64,000 nt of DNA from Vineibacter terrae (lineage in GTDB: Bacteria > Pseudomonadota > Alphaproteobacteria > Reyranellales > Reyranellaceae), in contig NZ_VDUZ01000009.1 of NCBI RefSeq assembly GCF_008039615.1, positions 62,001-126,000 of the forward strand, in the 5' to 3' direction. A program made the position numbers and the translations under genes. The notes beneath the pieces were generated by a model, which had not been told where the DNA came from, ran no database searches, and saw nothing but the letters and a program-made list of their open reading frames with translations. Shown here in pieces: positions 36,645 to 47,071 of this stretch (position 1 is its first letter; every line of letters begins with the position of its first letter).

Positions 36645-37502
36645 ATGCTCACGGTCGGGGAACTGGTGCAGGCGGTGGCGCAGCGGCTGGACGGCGTCGG
36701 CATTGCCGAGAGCCGGCTTGAGGCACGGCTGCTGCTGGCCGAGGCCGCGGACTGGACCTTGGAGAAGATCATCGCCGAGCGCGATTCGGCGGTCGAGGCG
36801 GGGATCGTGGCCCGTGTCGAGCGGCTGGCCGCGCGCCGGCTGGCCCGTGAGCCGATGTCCCACATCCTGGGCTGGCGCGAGTTCTGGAGCCTGCGCTTCC
36901 GGGTCACATCCGACGTGCTGACCCCACGGCCCGACAGCGAGACCCTGATCGAGGCGGTGCTGCGGGCCCTCCCGGACCGGGATGCGCCGCTGCGGGTCCT
37001 CGACCTGGGCGTCGGCTCGGGCTGCCTGCTGCTGTCGCTGCTGCACGAATTGCCGCGGGCCAGCGGCATGGGGGTCGACCGCAGTGCCCGGGCGCTCGTG
37101 GTGGCGCGTCAGAACGCGCGGGCGCTGGGCCTGGCGGGGCGGGCGGAGCTGCGGGCCGGCGACTGGGGCGAGGGCATCGAAGAGGTGTTCGATGTCGTGG
37201 TCTCGAACCCGCCCTACGTGCCCAGCGACGACATCGAGACGCTCGACCCGGAAGTGTCCGAGCATGAACCCTGGCTGGCGCTGGACGGCGGTGCGGATGG
37301 ACTGGACTGCTATCGCCGGCTGACCGGCGAGCTCGGCTACCTGGTGCGCCCCAGTGGCCTCGTGGCCCTGGAGGTGGGCAAGGGACAAGCCGGCGCGGTC
37401 GGACGCCTCATCCGGGCCGCCGGCTTCACCGATCTGGCGGTGCGTGACGATCTGGCCGGGATTCCCCGTGTCGTCCTGGCGCGCCGTCCCATCACAGGTT
37501 GA
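36645..37502 (+). CDS. prmC: Peptide chain release factor N5-glutamine methyltransferase
   Basis: 285 residues. It methylates the GGQ glutamine of release factors. The N-terminal helical domain includes ARRLAREPMSHILGWREFWS. The SAM domain has VLDLGVGSGCLLLSLLHE and the catalytic NPPY (188-191) in VSNPPYVPSDDIETL. The C-terminus has GLVALEVGKGQAGAV. Its substrate gene prfA lies 3.6 kb upstream rather than adjacent. A structured leader for the next gene follows. Confidence 0.96.
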   Translation: MLTVGELVQAVAQRLDGVGIAESRLEARLLLAEAADWTLEKIIAERDSAVEAGIVARVERLAARRLAREPMSHILGWREFWSLRFRVTSDVLTPRPDSETLIEAVLRALPDRDAPLRVLDLGVGSGCLLLSLLHELPRASGMGVDRSARALVVARQNARALGLAGRAELRAGDWGEGIEEVFDVVVSNPPYVPSDDIETLDPEVSEHEPWLALDGGADGLDCYRRLTGELGYLVRPSGLVALEVGKGQAGAVGRLIRAAGFTDLAVRDDLAGIPRVVLARRPITG

Positions 37503-37612
37503 CGCGTGTTATATGCAGAAACAGCATCGGTCTGCGTGTGCCCGGTCCGTTTTCCCTGGGTCCCCCCGGAAAATTCGGTTGGCAACCTCTTGGGGAGGCT
37601 ATACGTTGCGCC

Positions 37613-37745
37613 ATCCGACAAGGGTGAGGGCTGGCTCGATTGGCTGGCTTACTGAACCCCTCCCTAATGTCCGTGACGGGGCCTGCATGAATGCAGGCGG
37701 AGGCAGATGTCGGATAGCGAGCGCCCGTCACGGCCGACGATCGGC
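37613..37745 (+). promoter_or_regulatory. Structured 5' leader of the DUF4167 gene, possible pseudoknot
   Basis: Four perfect helices can be drawn. CCGTGACGGG (37671-37680) pairs with 37724-37733. GCCTGCA (37681-37687) pairs with 37692-37698 across a TGAA loop. ATCCGACA (37613-37620) pairs with 37708-37715, which crosses the first helix and so would form a pseudoknot. GCCGA/TCGGC (37733-37745) lies seven bases before the start codon. No Shine-Dalgarno is evident. I do not recognise a known RNA family. Confidence 0.45.
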
Positions 37746-37752
37746 AGATTGA

Positions 37753-38748
37753 ATGCGACCCAACCATCAGCGGCGGCAACGCGGCCGCAACGGGAAGCCC
37801 AATAAGTTTCCCAACCGCAACCAGAGTTACGATAGCAACGGCCCGGATGTGCGGGTGCGGGGGACGGCTCACCAGATCTATGAGAAGTATCAGGCGCTGG
37901 CGCGGGAGGCGGCGACGTCTGGTGATCGGGTGATGGCGGAAGCCTATTACCAGCACGCCGAGCATTACTTCCGGATCATCCAGGCGCAGGGCGGCTTCGT
38001 GCAGCCGCGCTATCCGCAGCCCTGGGAGGACGCGGAGGCCAGCGAGGACGGCGGGCTCGGCGGCGACGGATCTGCGGCTGATTCAGGCATGGGTGGCGGC
38101 ATGGATCCCGCCGACGGACCGCAACCCGGCGTTGACTATGCGCAGCAGGGTGGCGGCTCGTTCGCCCAGGGGGATGACTATCAGCCGCCGCGGGACGGCG
38201 CCGGCTACAACGGCGACGATCGCTATCGCGGCCGGGACGACAACCGTGGTGGTGACGGCCGTGGCGAGGGCCGTGGGTACGACCGGCGCCAGGATCGGCA
38301 AGATCGACAGGATCGCCCCGACCGGCAGGACCGGCGTGAGGACGACGGTGGCGGTAGCTTCGGGCAGCGCGGCGGCCGCCGCGACTTCGTGACCCGCTCC
38401 GAGCAGCGCTACCAGGATCGACAGGAACGCTTCGAGCGCCCAGCGGCTGCCGGCGAGGCGCGTCCGGCCGCTGCGGCGGCGGACAACGGCGTGGCGCCGA
38501 GCGAGCCGGCCGCCGAGGCGCCGCCGGATGCTCCGGTGGCGGATGCTCCGGCGCCGGATGTGGCTGCCGCTGACGGCGCCGCGGCGGACAACCGCGGTCA
38601 GCGGGAAGGTCGTCCTTTCCGACCGCGGCACCCGCATTTCCGTCGCTTCCGCGGTGGTCCGCGCGGGCAGAACGGCGTCGACCCGGCGCAGCAGGATCAG
38701 CCGGAATTAACGGGAACGAGCTCAGGCGGCTCCGGCAGCGGCACCTGA
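37753..38748 (+). CDS. DUF4167 domain-containing protein, RNA-binding-like
   Basis: 331 residues. The N-terminal DUF4167 domain (about 1-80) begins [17 protein letters not shown] and includes [40 protein letters not shown]. The rest is low-complexity: Gly/Asp-rich, then Arg-Gln-Asp repeats (about 175-200), an Ala/Pro region and a basic [14 protein letters not shown]. The Arg/Gly-rich composition suggests RNA binding (inference). The family is common in Alphaproteobacteria between prmC and clpB, as here, and has no established function. Confidence 0.85.
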   Translation: MRPNHQRRQRGRNGKPNKFPNRNQSYDSNGPDVRVRGTAHQIYEKYQALAREAATSGDRVMAEAYYQHAEHYFRIIQAQGGFVQPRYPQPWEDAEASEDGGLGGDGSAADSGMGGGMDPADGPQPGVDYAQQGGGSFAQGDDYQPPRDGAGYNGDDRYRGRDDNRGGDGRGEGRGYDRRQDRQDRQDRPDRQDRREDDGGGSFGQRGGRRDFVTRSEQRYQDRQERFERPAAAGEARPAAAAADNGVAPSEPAAEAPPDAPVADAPAPDVAAADGAAADNRGQREGRPFRPRHPHFRRFRGGPRGQNGVDPAQQDQPELTGTSSGGSGSGT

Positions 38749-38773
38749 GTCCTGCCATTCCGGTTCGAGCATG

Positions 38774-38796
38774 CGGGCGGCCCCTTGGGCCGCCCG
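38774..38796 (+). terminator. Terminator after the DUF4167 gene
   Basis: CGGGCGGCCC (38774-38783) pairs with GGGCCGCCCG (38787-38796) around a CTT loop: ten perfect pairs, followed by TTGTCGTTGG. It lies 25 bases after the stop codon and before the clpB promoter region, so it probably separates the two units. Confidence 0.7.
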
Positions 38797-38844
38797 TTGT
38801 CGTTGGGGGCATGGCGGCTTCGCATTCCATGTCAACCATGAGGT

Positions 38845-38872
38845 CTTGTCGCCGCCGAGAGCACCACCATAT
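38845..38872 (+). promoter_or_regulatory. Candidate heat-shock (RpoH-type) promoter of clpB
   Basis: CTTG at 38845-38848 and CCATAT at 38867-38872, 18 bases apart, resemble the alphaproteobacterial RpoH consensus (CTTG followed by a C-rich -10 with TAT). It lies 76 bases before the clpB ATG, downstream of a terminator. clpB is an RpoH target in related bacteria. The match is good but not perfect. Confidence 0.5.
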
Positions 38873-38947
38873 GAAAACGTGGATGCCTCTAGTGGGGTCC
38901 ACCCGATCGCCCGCCGCTTGACGGGGGCTCTCGAGAAAGGGTGTCGT

Positions 38948-41572
<2,625 letters not shown>

Positions 41573-41598
41573 ACACCACATCGAGGCGTCTTTTGTGC

Positions 41599-41630
41599 TC
41601 CCGCCGGGCTTGGCCCGGCGGGATGCTTTT
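41599..41630 (+). terminator. Intrinsic terminator of clpB
   Basis: TCCCGCCGGGC (41599-41609) pairs perfectly with GCCCGGCGGGA (41613-41623) around TTG, giving 11 pairs, and is followed by TGCTTTTT. It lies 27 bases after the clpB stop. It is the clearest intrinsic terminator of the window. Confidence 0.85.
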
Positions 41631-41677
41631 TGCCGTCCCGGCCGAGCTTTAAATTTATTATTGATTTTCAACCCCTT

Positions 41678-41706
41678 GGTGACCAAACTGTCACAGTTTG
41701 GTCACC
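41678..41706. promoter_or_regulatory. Perfect 13-bp dyad upstream of the barrel gene
   Basis: GGTGACCAAACTG (41678-41690) and CAGTTTGGTCACC (41694-41706) are exact reverse complements with a three-base centre. The left arm contains a smaller palindrome, TTGGTGACCAA. No T-run follows and clpB already has a terminator, so an operator is more likely than a terminator. It lies about 178 bases before the ATG at 41884. Confidence 0.6.
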
Positions 41707-41883
41707 GCGTAGCGAGGATGCCGAGGCAGGTGGCGTGTTGCGTTTCGGGCATCGTGTGGGATGATTCGAGCGTCATCGTGTGACGGCCACGCCGCAAGGC
41801 CGGAACCGACTCGCCATGTTGGTTCACCGAGAGAGCCGGGGGGTCATGTCGTCCCATTCATCGCGTTTTTGGGGATCTCGACC

Positions 41884-43164
41884 ATGAGCAACTTCGCCAG
41901 GGCTGGTGCCGTCGCACTGGTCGCCTCCACGCTTGCGACCGCGGGGTGGTCCACGAAGGCCGAGGCCCAGTCGCAGCCGCGGCCGGACGTGCAGGAGCCG
42001 CGCAAGGGCGAAAGCTATGAGCCGATCGGCATTCCCGTGGGCGGCTTCCGCCTCTTCCCGGTGCTGGAGCTGATCGAGCAGTACAACACCAACATCTTCG
42101 CGACGGAGCATGACAAGAAGGACGACCTGATCACGATCGTGCGCCCCTCGCTCGAGTTGCGGTCGAACTGGAACAACCACATGCTGAACCTGTTCGCTTC
42201 GGCCGGGTTCGGGATCTACGCCAGCCACAGCTCCGAGGACTACAAGGATTTCCGCGTCGGCTTCGACGGACGGCTCGACATCCAGCGCAACTGGTATCTC
42301 TACGGCGGGGTGCAGTTCAATCACCTCCATGAGGATCGCGCTGACCCCAACGCCACGTCATCCGGCAAGCTGGACGAATACAACCAGCTCTCCGCCAATC
42401 TCGGCCACTACGTGAAATTCAACCGCCTGAGCCTCAAGCTCGACGGTCGCATCGACGATATCACCTACACGAACAACAAGAGCGCCACCCCCGACACGAT
42501 CTCGAGCCGCGACCGCGACCGCACCGAGTACACCGAGTCGCTGCGGGTGGCTTACGAGTTCATCGACAACTACGAAGCCTGGGTGCAGGGCGGTCTCAAC
42601 CAGCGGGTCTATGACCGCAAGGTCGATAGCGGCGGGTTCCGCCGCAGCTCGAACGCGTGGGAGGTCCTTGCCGGCGCCACCATCGACTTCGGCGGCATCA
42701 CGCAGGTCGAGTTCTTCGGCGGCTATCGCGACCAGAACTACGATGATCCGCGGTTCGGACATCTTCGCGGCCCGATCTTCGGGTTGACCGGCACCTGGAA
42801 TCCGCTGGTGCCGCTGTTCGTGAAGCCGTTCGTGAAGCGGACGATCGAGGAGACCGTGTCCACGTCCTATATCGGCTACTGGGCCACGATCTTCGGGGTC
42901 ACGGTCGACTATGATCTGCGGCCCAACATCAAGCTCACCAGCTCCTTCAGCTATACGATTGCCGACTACAAGAAGACCAAGAGTGCCGTGGGCGTGACCA
43001 ACCGCAGCGACGACTACATCACCTTCGAGATCGGCCTGCGCTACCTGCCGACGGAGAATTTCTTCATCGGGCCGAGCTACCAGTTCTCCAACCGCAATTC
43101 CAACCTGCCCGATACCGATTTCGGCCGGCATCTTTTCTCGATTCGCATTGGCGCCCAGCTATAA
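41884..43164 (+). CDS. Outer membrane beta-barrel protein (BBP2-like)
   Basis: 426 residues. Signal peptide 1-30 (GAVALVASTLATAGWSTKAEA, described in part), then a short linker and VGGFRLFPVLELIEQYNTNIF, a typical opening of PF10082-type barrels. The rest alternates aromatic and polar residues in strands such as NWYLYGGVQFNHLHED, YEAWVQGGLNQRVYD and DDYITFEIGLRYLP. It ends SIRIGAQL. Relatives often lie with exopolysaccharide genes; none are seen here. It precedes the phosphatase and T6SS genes on the same strand, so a role as an envelope partner of that cluster is possible. Confidence 0.8.
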   Translation: MSNFARAGAVALVASTLATAGWSTKAEAQSQPRPDVQEPRKGESYEPIGIPVGGFRLFPVLELIEQYNTNIFATEHDKKDDLITIVRPSLELRSNWNNHMLNLFASAGFGIYASHSSEDYKDFRVGFDGRLDIQRNWYLYGGVQFNHLHEDRADPNATSSGKLDEYNQLSANLGHYVKFNRLSLKLDGRIDDITYTNNKSATPDTISSRDRDRTEYTESLRVAYEFIDNYEAWVQGGLNQRVYDRKVDSGGFRRSSNAWEVLAGATIDFGGITQVEFFGGYRDQNYDDPRFGHLRGPIFGLTGTWNPLVPLFVKPFVKRTIEETVSTSYIGYWATIFGVTVDYDLRPNIKLTSSFSYTIADYKKTKSAVGVTNRSDDYITFEIGLRYLPTENFFIGPSYQFSNRNSNLPDTDFGRHLFSIRIGAQL

Positions 43165-43216
43165 GGGTGGATGAGCCGGCCGCCGCCCGCGCGGCCGGCG
43201 CGTGTGAACACAATCG

Positions 43217-43975
43217 ATGCTGGGTTGGTTCAACAGATCGCGCGCTCAACCCGTGTCCCGGATGCCCGACGGCACGCGGCTCTATGCCGTCGGCGACATT
43301 CATGGCCGCGACGACCTTCTCGACCGGCTGCTTCAATCGATTGCGCAGGATGCGGCGGCGGCGGCGCCGGACGTCCGCCGGGTGCTGGTCTATCTCGGCG
43401 ACTATGTCGACCGCGGCCTGGGGTCCAGGCAGGTGATCGACCGGCTGCTGGATCCACCGCTGCAGGGTTTCGAGACGGTCCATCTGCTGGGCAATCACGA
43501 GGAAGCGTTCCTGGGCTTCCTCGAAGGCATGCCCATCGCCTTTGACTGGTTCAAGTACGGGGGGCTGGAAACCCTGTATTCATACGATGTGCCAATACCC
43601 CGCCGGGCATCCGGGCCAAGGGACATCGACGCCTTGCGGCGCTGTGCGGTGGCGGCGGTCCCGGCGGCGCATGTCGATTTCCTGGGGGGGTGCAAGCTGT
43701 GGCACGTGGAGGGCGACTACGCCTTCGTGCATGCCGGCATCAAGCCGGGCGTGCCGCTCGAACACCAGCGGCCCGACGATCTGCTCTGGATCCGCGACGA
43801 GTTCCTGACGTCTCGCGCCGATCATGGCGGCAAGGTCGTGGTCCACGGCCATACGATCTGCGAGCGGCCAGAGATCCGGCCGAACCGGGTCAACATCGAC
43901 ACCGGCGCCTATGCCAGCGGACGCCTGACATGCCTCGTTCTCGAAGGAACGGACCGGCGATTCCTGACCACCTGA
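43217..43975 (+). CDS. PPP-family metallophosphoesterase (Ser/Thr phosphatase-like)
   Basis: 252 residues. All PPP motifs are seen: GDIHG (26-30), GDYVDRG (61-67), GNHE (92-95) and a C-terminal VVHGHTICERPEI with NIDTGAYASGRLTCLVLE. The protein is cytosolic, with no signal peptide. It resembles the lambda-type bacterial protein phosphatases, which use two metal ions. It lies 52 bases after the barrel gene and before the T6SS genes that also encode a kinase and a PP2C phosphatase. It could therefore act in the same phospho-control, or on nucleotides such as Ap4A. Confidence 0.85.
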   Translation: MLGWFNRSRAQPVSRMPDGTRLYAVGDIHGRDDLLDRLLQSIAQDAAAAAPDVRRVLVYLGDYVDRGLGSRQVIDRLLDPPLQGFETVHLLGNHEEAFLGFLEGMPIAFDWFKYGGLETLYSYDVPIPRRASGPRDIDALRRCAVAAVPAAHVDFLGGCKLWHVEGDYAFVHAGIKPGVPLEHQRPDDLLWIRDEFLTSRADHGGKVVVHGHTICERPEIRPNRVNIDTGAYASGRLTCLVLEGTDRRFLTT

Positions 43976-44161
43976 GCCGCTGCCGGGCACACCCGGGCAT
44001 CCGCCCGCGATGGACCAAAAAGTTAGCGCGCGCTCATGTTATCCTCTTTTCAGAATGGCAGCGTTCGCGCACTATGATGCCGGCGTCGGATGGGGGCCCC
44101 GGAAGACGCGGCACCGGACGGTGTTGTGTCCGTGCCGTCGGTCAAGGGAATAGGGCAGGAC

Positions 44162-45508
44162 ATGGGGACGAACAGCCGGGTCGTGTGGTCGGAGGGGATG
44201 TTCCTCCGGCCGCAGCACTTTCAGCAGCAGACGCGGCACGTTGACCGCATCATGCACCAGCGGGTGTCCGCTGTGCGGTCGTTCGGCTGGGGCGTGTCCG
44301 AATTCCAGGTCGACAAGGCGGCGCTGAACATCGGCAAGTTCGCCCTGGCGTCCGCCGCTGGCGTGCTCGACGACGGCACGCCTTTCGCCATCCCCGACGA
44401 CGTCCCGCCGCCAGTGCCCATCGACGTGCCCGAGCAGACCCGCAACCAGCGGGTCTGCGTGGTGCTGCCGCTGGCGCGCGCCGGCATGCCCGACACGGTG
44501 CTGGGCGACCGCGATGACGTCGCGGCCCGCTACGCCGCGGGCGACTACGATGCCGCCGACTCCATCGTCGGCAGCGACGTCGTGGCACCGGTCAACGTCG
44601 GCCAGCTGCGGCTGCGCTTCGCGATCGAAGGCTTCGGCGATCTCGGCGGGTTCGCGGCCCTGCCCATCGCCCGGATCGTCGAGGTGCGCGGCGACAGCAA
44701 GCAGGTGATCATCGACGATCAGTATATACCGCCCTGCGTGACGATCGCCGCCTCCCAGCCGCTGAGCTCGTTCGCTGTCGAGCTGCATGGTCTGCTGCAT
44801 AACCGCGCCGAGGCGCTGGCCGCGCGGCTGGCCCAGCCCGGCATGCGTGGCGCCATGGAAATGGCCAACCTGCTGCTGCTGCAGATCGCCAACCGGTACT
44901 CGCCGCTGGCAGCGCATATCGCGCAGACGCCCACACCGCACCCGCAGGACTGGTACGGGTTGCTGGTCCAGATGGCGGGCGAGCTGGCGACCTTCACGTC
45001 GCAGCGCCGCCGGCCGGTCGAATTCCCGACATACCGGCATGATGACCTGCAAAAGGTCTACGAGCCGGTGATCGCCGCGCTGCGCCAGGCTCTGTCGGTG
45101 CTGATCGACACGGGCGCCGTGCAGATCCCGCTGCAGGAGCGTCGCCACGGCGTGCATGTCGGCGTCATCAACGACAAGACCCTGCTGCGGTCGGCACCGT
45201 TCATCCTGGCGGTGCGCGCGGAGGTCTCGCCCGACTCCACGCGCCGGACCTTCCCGACCGTCGTCACGATCGGGCCGGTCGAGCAGATCGTCCAGCTCGT
45301 GAACACGGCCCTGCCCGGCATCAAGCTGTCGGCCTTGCCGGTGGCGCCGCCGCAGCTGCCGTTCAACGCCAGCACGGTGTATTTCGATCTCGATCGCTCG
45401 AGCGAATTCTTCCGCAACCTCGCGACGTCCGGCGGCATCGCCCTCCATGTCCAGGGCGAGTGGCCGAAATTGCATATGGAACTCTGGGCCATCAAGCAGC
45501 AGGCTTGA
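44162..45508 (+). CDS. tssK: Type VI secretion system baseplate subunit TssK
   Basis: 448 residues. It connects the T6SS baseplate to the TssL/TssM membrane complex. Seen: the family opening RVVWSEGMFLRPQHFQQQTR, then WGVSEFQVDKAALNIGKFA, the central shoulder domain with LLLLQIANRYSPLAAHI and HPQDWYGLLVQMAGELATF, and the C-terminal head with TVYFDLDRSSEFFRNLATSG and LHMELWAIK. ATG 44162 starts the conserved region, with GGGCAGGA upstream. It is the first T6SS gene in this run; tssL follows after 17 bases. Confidence 0.95.
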   Translation: MGTNSRVVWSEGMFLRPQHFQQQTRHVDRIMHQRVSAVRSFGWGVSEFQVDKAALNIGKFALASAAGVLDDGTPFAIPDDVPPPVPIDVPEQTRNQRVCVVLPLARAGMPDTVLGDRDDVAARYAAGDYDAADSIVGSDVVAPVNVGQLRLRFAIEGFGDLGGFAALPIARIVEVRGDSKQVIIDDQYIPPCVTIAASQPLSSFAVELHGLLHNRAEALAARLAQPGMRGAMEMANLLLLQIANRYSPLAAHIAQTPTPHPQDWYGLLVQMAGELATFTSQRRRPVEFPTYRHDDLQKVYEPVIAALRQALSVLIDTGAVQIPLQERRHGVHVGVINDKTLLRSAPFILAVRAEVSPDSTRRTFPTVVTIGPVEQIVQLVNTALPGIKLSALPVAPPQLPFNASTVYFDLDRSSEFFRNLATSGGIALHVQGEWPKLHMELWAIKQQA

Positions 45509-45525
45509 CGGCGGGAAAGGCACAC

Positions 45526-47034
45526 ATGGCCGGCAATCCCAACGATCCGTTCGGCGACAGCGCGGGCGAGAACCGCACGGTCGTGCGTCCTGGCATCAAC
45601 CGGCAGCAGCCTGGCCCGGCGGCGCCGGTTGGATCGCCCTATCAGCAGGCGCCGACCCCGCCGCCCTATCAGCCGGCGCCACCCCAGCAGCAGCCTTCCT
45701 TTGATGCGCCGCCGGCCTATCAGGCGCCACCGCAACAGCAGCAGCAGACAGCCTATGCGCCCCCGCAGGGCGGGTTGCTGGCCGCTGCCGCGGCAGGTGG
45801 TCGTGGCGGGACCTCGATCGACGTCAATGACCTGTCGCGGGGCACGGGCTCGCCGCTGGCGGCCGCGGCCGTGCCGCTGCTGGGACTGTCCGCCCGGCTG
45901 CGGGCGATGACCGGTCAGGTCGATGTCAACGCTGTGCGCGAGAGCGTCTATCAGGAGCTGCACGGCTTCGCCAAAGCCGGCCGCGAAGCCAATGTCCAGC
46001 CGGAGATCCTGCGCGCGTCGCACTACGCGGTGGCGGCCACCATCGACGACGTGGTGATGAACACGCCGTGGGGTGCCCATAGCGGCTGGAACAAGCGCAC
46101 CATGGTCAGCGCCTTCCACGGCGACGTGGAAGGCGGCGAGCGCTTCTACGCCTATCTCGAGCGCATGACGCAGGCGCCGTCGGTCAACCGGCCGGCGCTG
46201 CAGATCATGTACGACTGCATGTCCCTGGGCTTCGTCGGCCGCTATCGCCTGCGCGCGCGCGGCCCGGCCGAGCACGACCAGGTGCGTGAGAAGGTATGGC
46301 AGATCCTGCGCGGCGTCGCTGGCCCCGTGGAGCGCGAGCTGTCGCCGGACTGGCGCGGCGTGGACGCGCCGGCGCGCCTGGCCGAACGCGTCATCCCGGC
46401 ATGGCTGGTCGCGGCCATCGCCGCCCTGCTGGCGTTTCTCATCTTCGGCGGCCTGCTGATCGCCCTCTCGGTGCGCGCCGACGCCACCAACGGGCCGTTC
46501 TCGCGGCTGCTGCTGCCCAGCGAGATCAAGCTGCCGATCTCGCCCAACCAACCGCCGCCACCACCGCCGCCGCCGCCGGACACCCGCATCGTCCGCTTCC
46601 GGACCCTGCTGAAGCCGGAAATCGACGCCGGCAAGGTGTCGGTCGACCAGCAAGGGCCGGTGCTGCGCGTCACGATCAACTTCAAGGACATGTTCCCATC
46701 CGGCGAAGCCACGCTGCGCCCCGAGCTGGATGCGTTGCTGACCCGCATCGGCCAGGAGCTGAAGACGCCGGAAGGTCTGGGCAACGTCGAGGTCATCGGT
46801 CATACCGACAACGACCCCATCACCGGCGTGCTGCGGCTGCGGTTCCCCGACAACATGGCGCTGTCCAAGGCACGTGCCGACAATGCCGCCAGGGCGATGA
46901 TCGCCCAGTCGGGCAGTCCGGAGCGTTACAAGATCATCGGCAAGGGCGAGACGGCACCGATCGCCGATAACGCCACCGCCGATGGCAAGGCCAAGAATCG
47001 TCGCATCGAGATCCGCCTGATCCGGCCCGAGTGA
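45526..47034 (+). CDS. tssL: T6SS membrane subunit TssL with OmpA-like domain
   Basis: 502 residues. A Pro/Gln-rich cytoplasmic N-terminus (about 1-85) comes first. The DotU/IcmH domain follows (about 105-280), with VYQELHGFAKAGREANVQPE, HYAVAATIDDVVMNTPWGAH, MVSAFHGDVEGGERFYAYLE. One transmembrane helix lies at about 288-315. A Pro-rich link follows (nine consecutive Pro near 341), then a periplasmic OmpA-like domain (about 375-500) with VEVIGHTDNDPI, SKARADNAARAM and KNRRIEIRLI. The extended form binds peptidoglycan by itself and needs no TagL. GGGAAAGG lies five bases before the ATG. Confidence 0.95.
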   Translation: MAGNPNDPFGDSAGENRTVVRPGINRQQPGPAAPVGSPYQQAPTPPPYQPAPPQQQPSFDAPPAYQAPPQQQQQTAYAPPQGGLLAAAAAGGRGGTSIDVNDLSRGTGSPLAAAAVPLLGLSARLRAMTGQVDVNAVRESVYQELHGFAKAGREANVQPEILRASHYAVAATIDDVVMNTPWGAHSGWNKRTMVSAFHGDVEGGERFYAYLERMTQAPSVNRPALQIMYDCMSLGFVGRYRLRARGPAEHDQVREKVWQILRGVAGPVERELSPDWRGVDAPARLAERVIPAWLVAAIAALLAFLIFGGLLIALSVRADATNGPFSRLLLPSEIKLPISPNQPPPPPPPPPDTRIVRFRTLLKPEIDAGKVSVDQQGPVLRVTINFKDMFPSGEATLRPELDALLTRIGQELKTPEGLGNVEVIGHTDNDPITGVLRLRFPDNMALSKARADNAARAMIAQSGSPERYKIIGKGETAPIADNATADGKAKNRRIEIRLIRPE

Positions 47035-47071
47035 CATCGGCGTCGCGATCGGCACGCAAGGAACGAGTCCT

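Larger units (their letters stand above)
41573..41883 (+). other. 311-base gap between clpB and the outer-membrane barrel gene
   Basis: In order: the clpB terminator (41599-41630), an A+T-rich stretch (about 41647-41670, TTTAAATTTATTATTGATTT) that contrasts with its surroundings, a perfect 29-base dyad (41678-41706), then about 175 bases of leader with no gene. The A+T-rich stretch and dyad are the likely control region of the next gene. Confidence 0.6.

Noticed and set aside
37613-37745. Known RNA such as tmRNA, 4.5S RNA or RNase P RNA in the DUF4167 leader
   Set aside because: The T-loop, CCA end, SRP GGAAGGAAG-type motif and RNase P core motifs are absent.
38771-38947. N-terminal extension of clpB from an upstream in-frame ATG
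   Set aside because: The extension would span the terminator and candidate promoter, and family homology starts at ATG 38948, which has its own Shine-Dalgarno.
44056-44068. A sigma-54-like GG...GC sequence upstream of tssK
   Set aside because: The distance between GG and GC is 10 rather than the required 12 bases.
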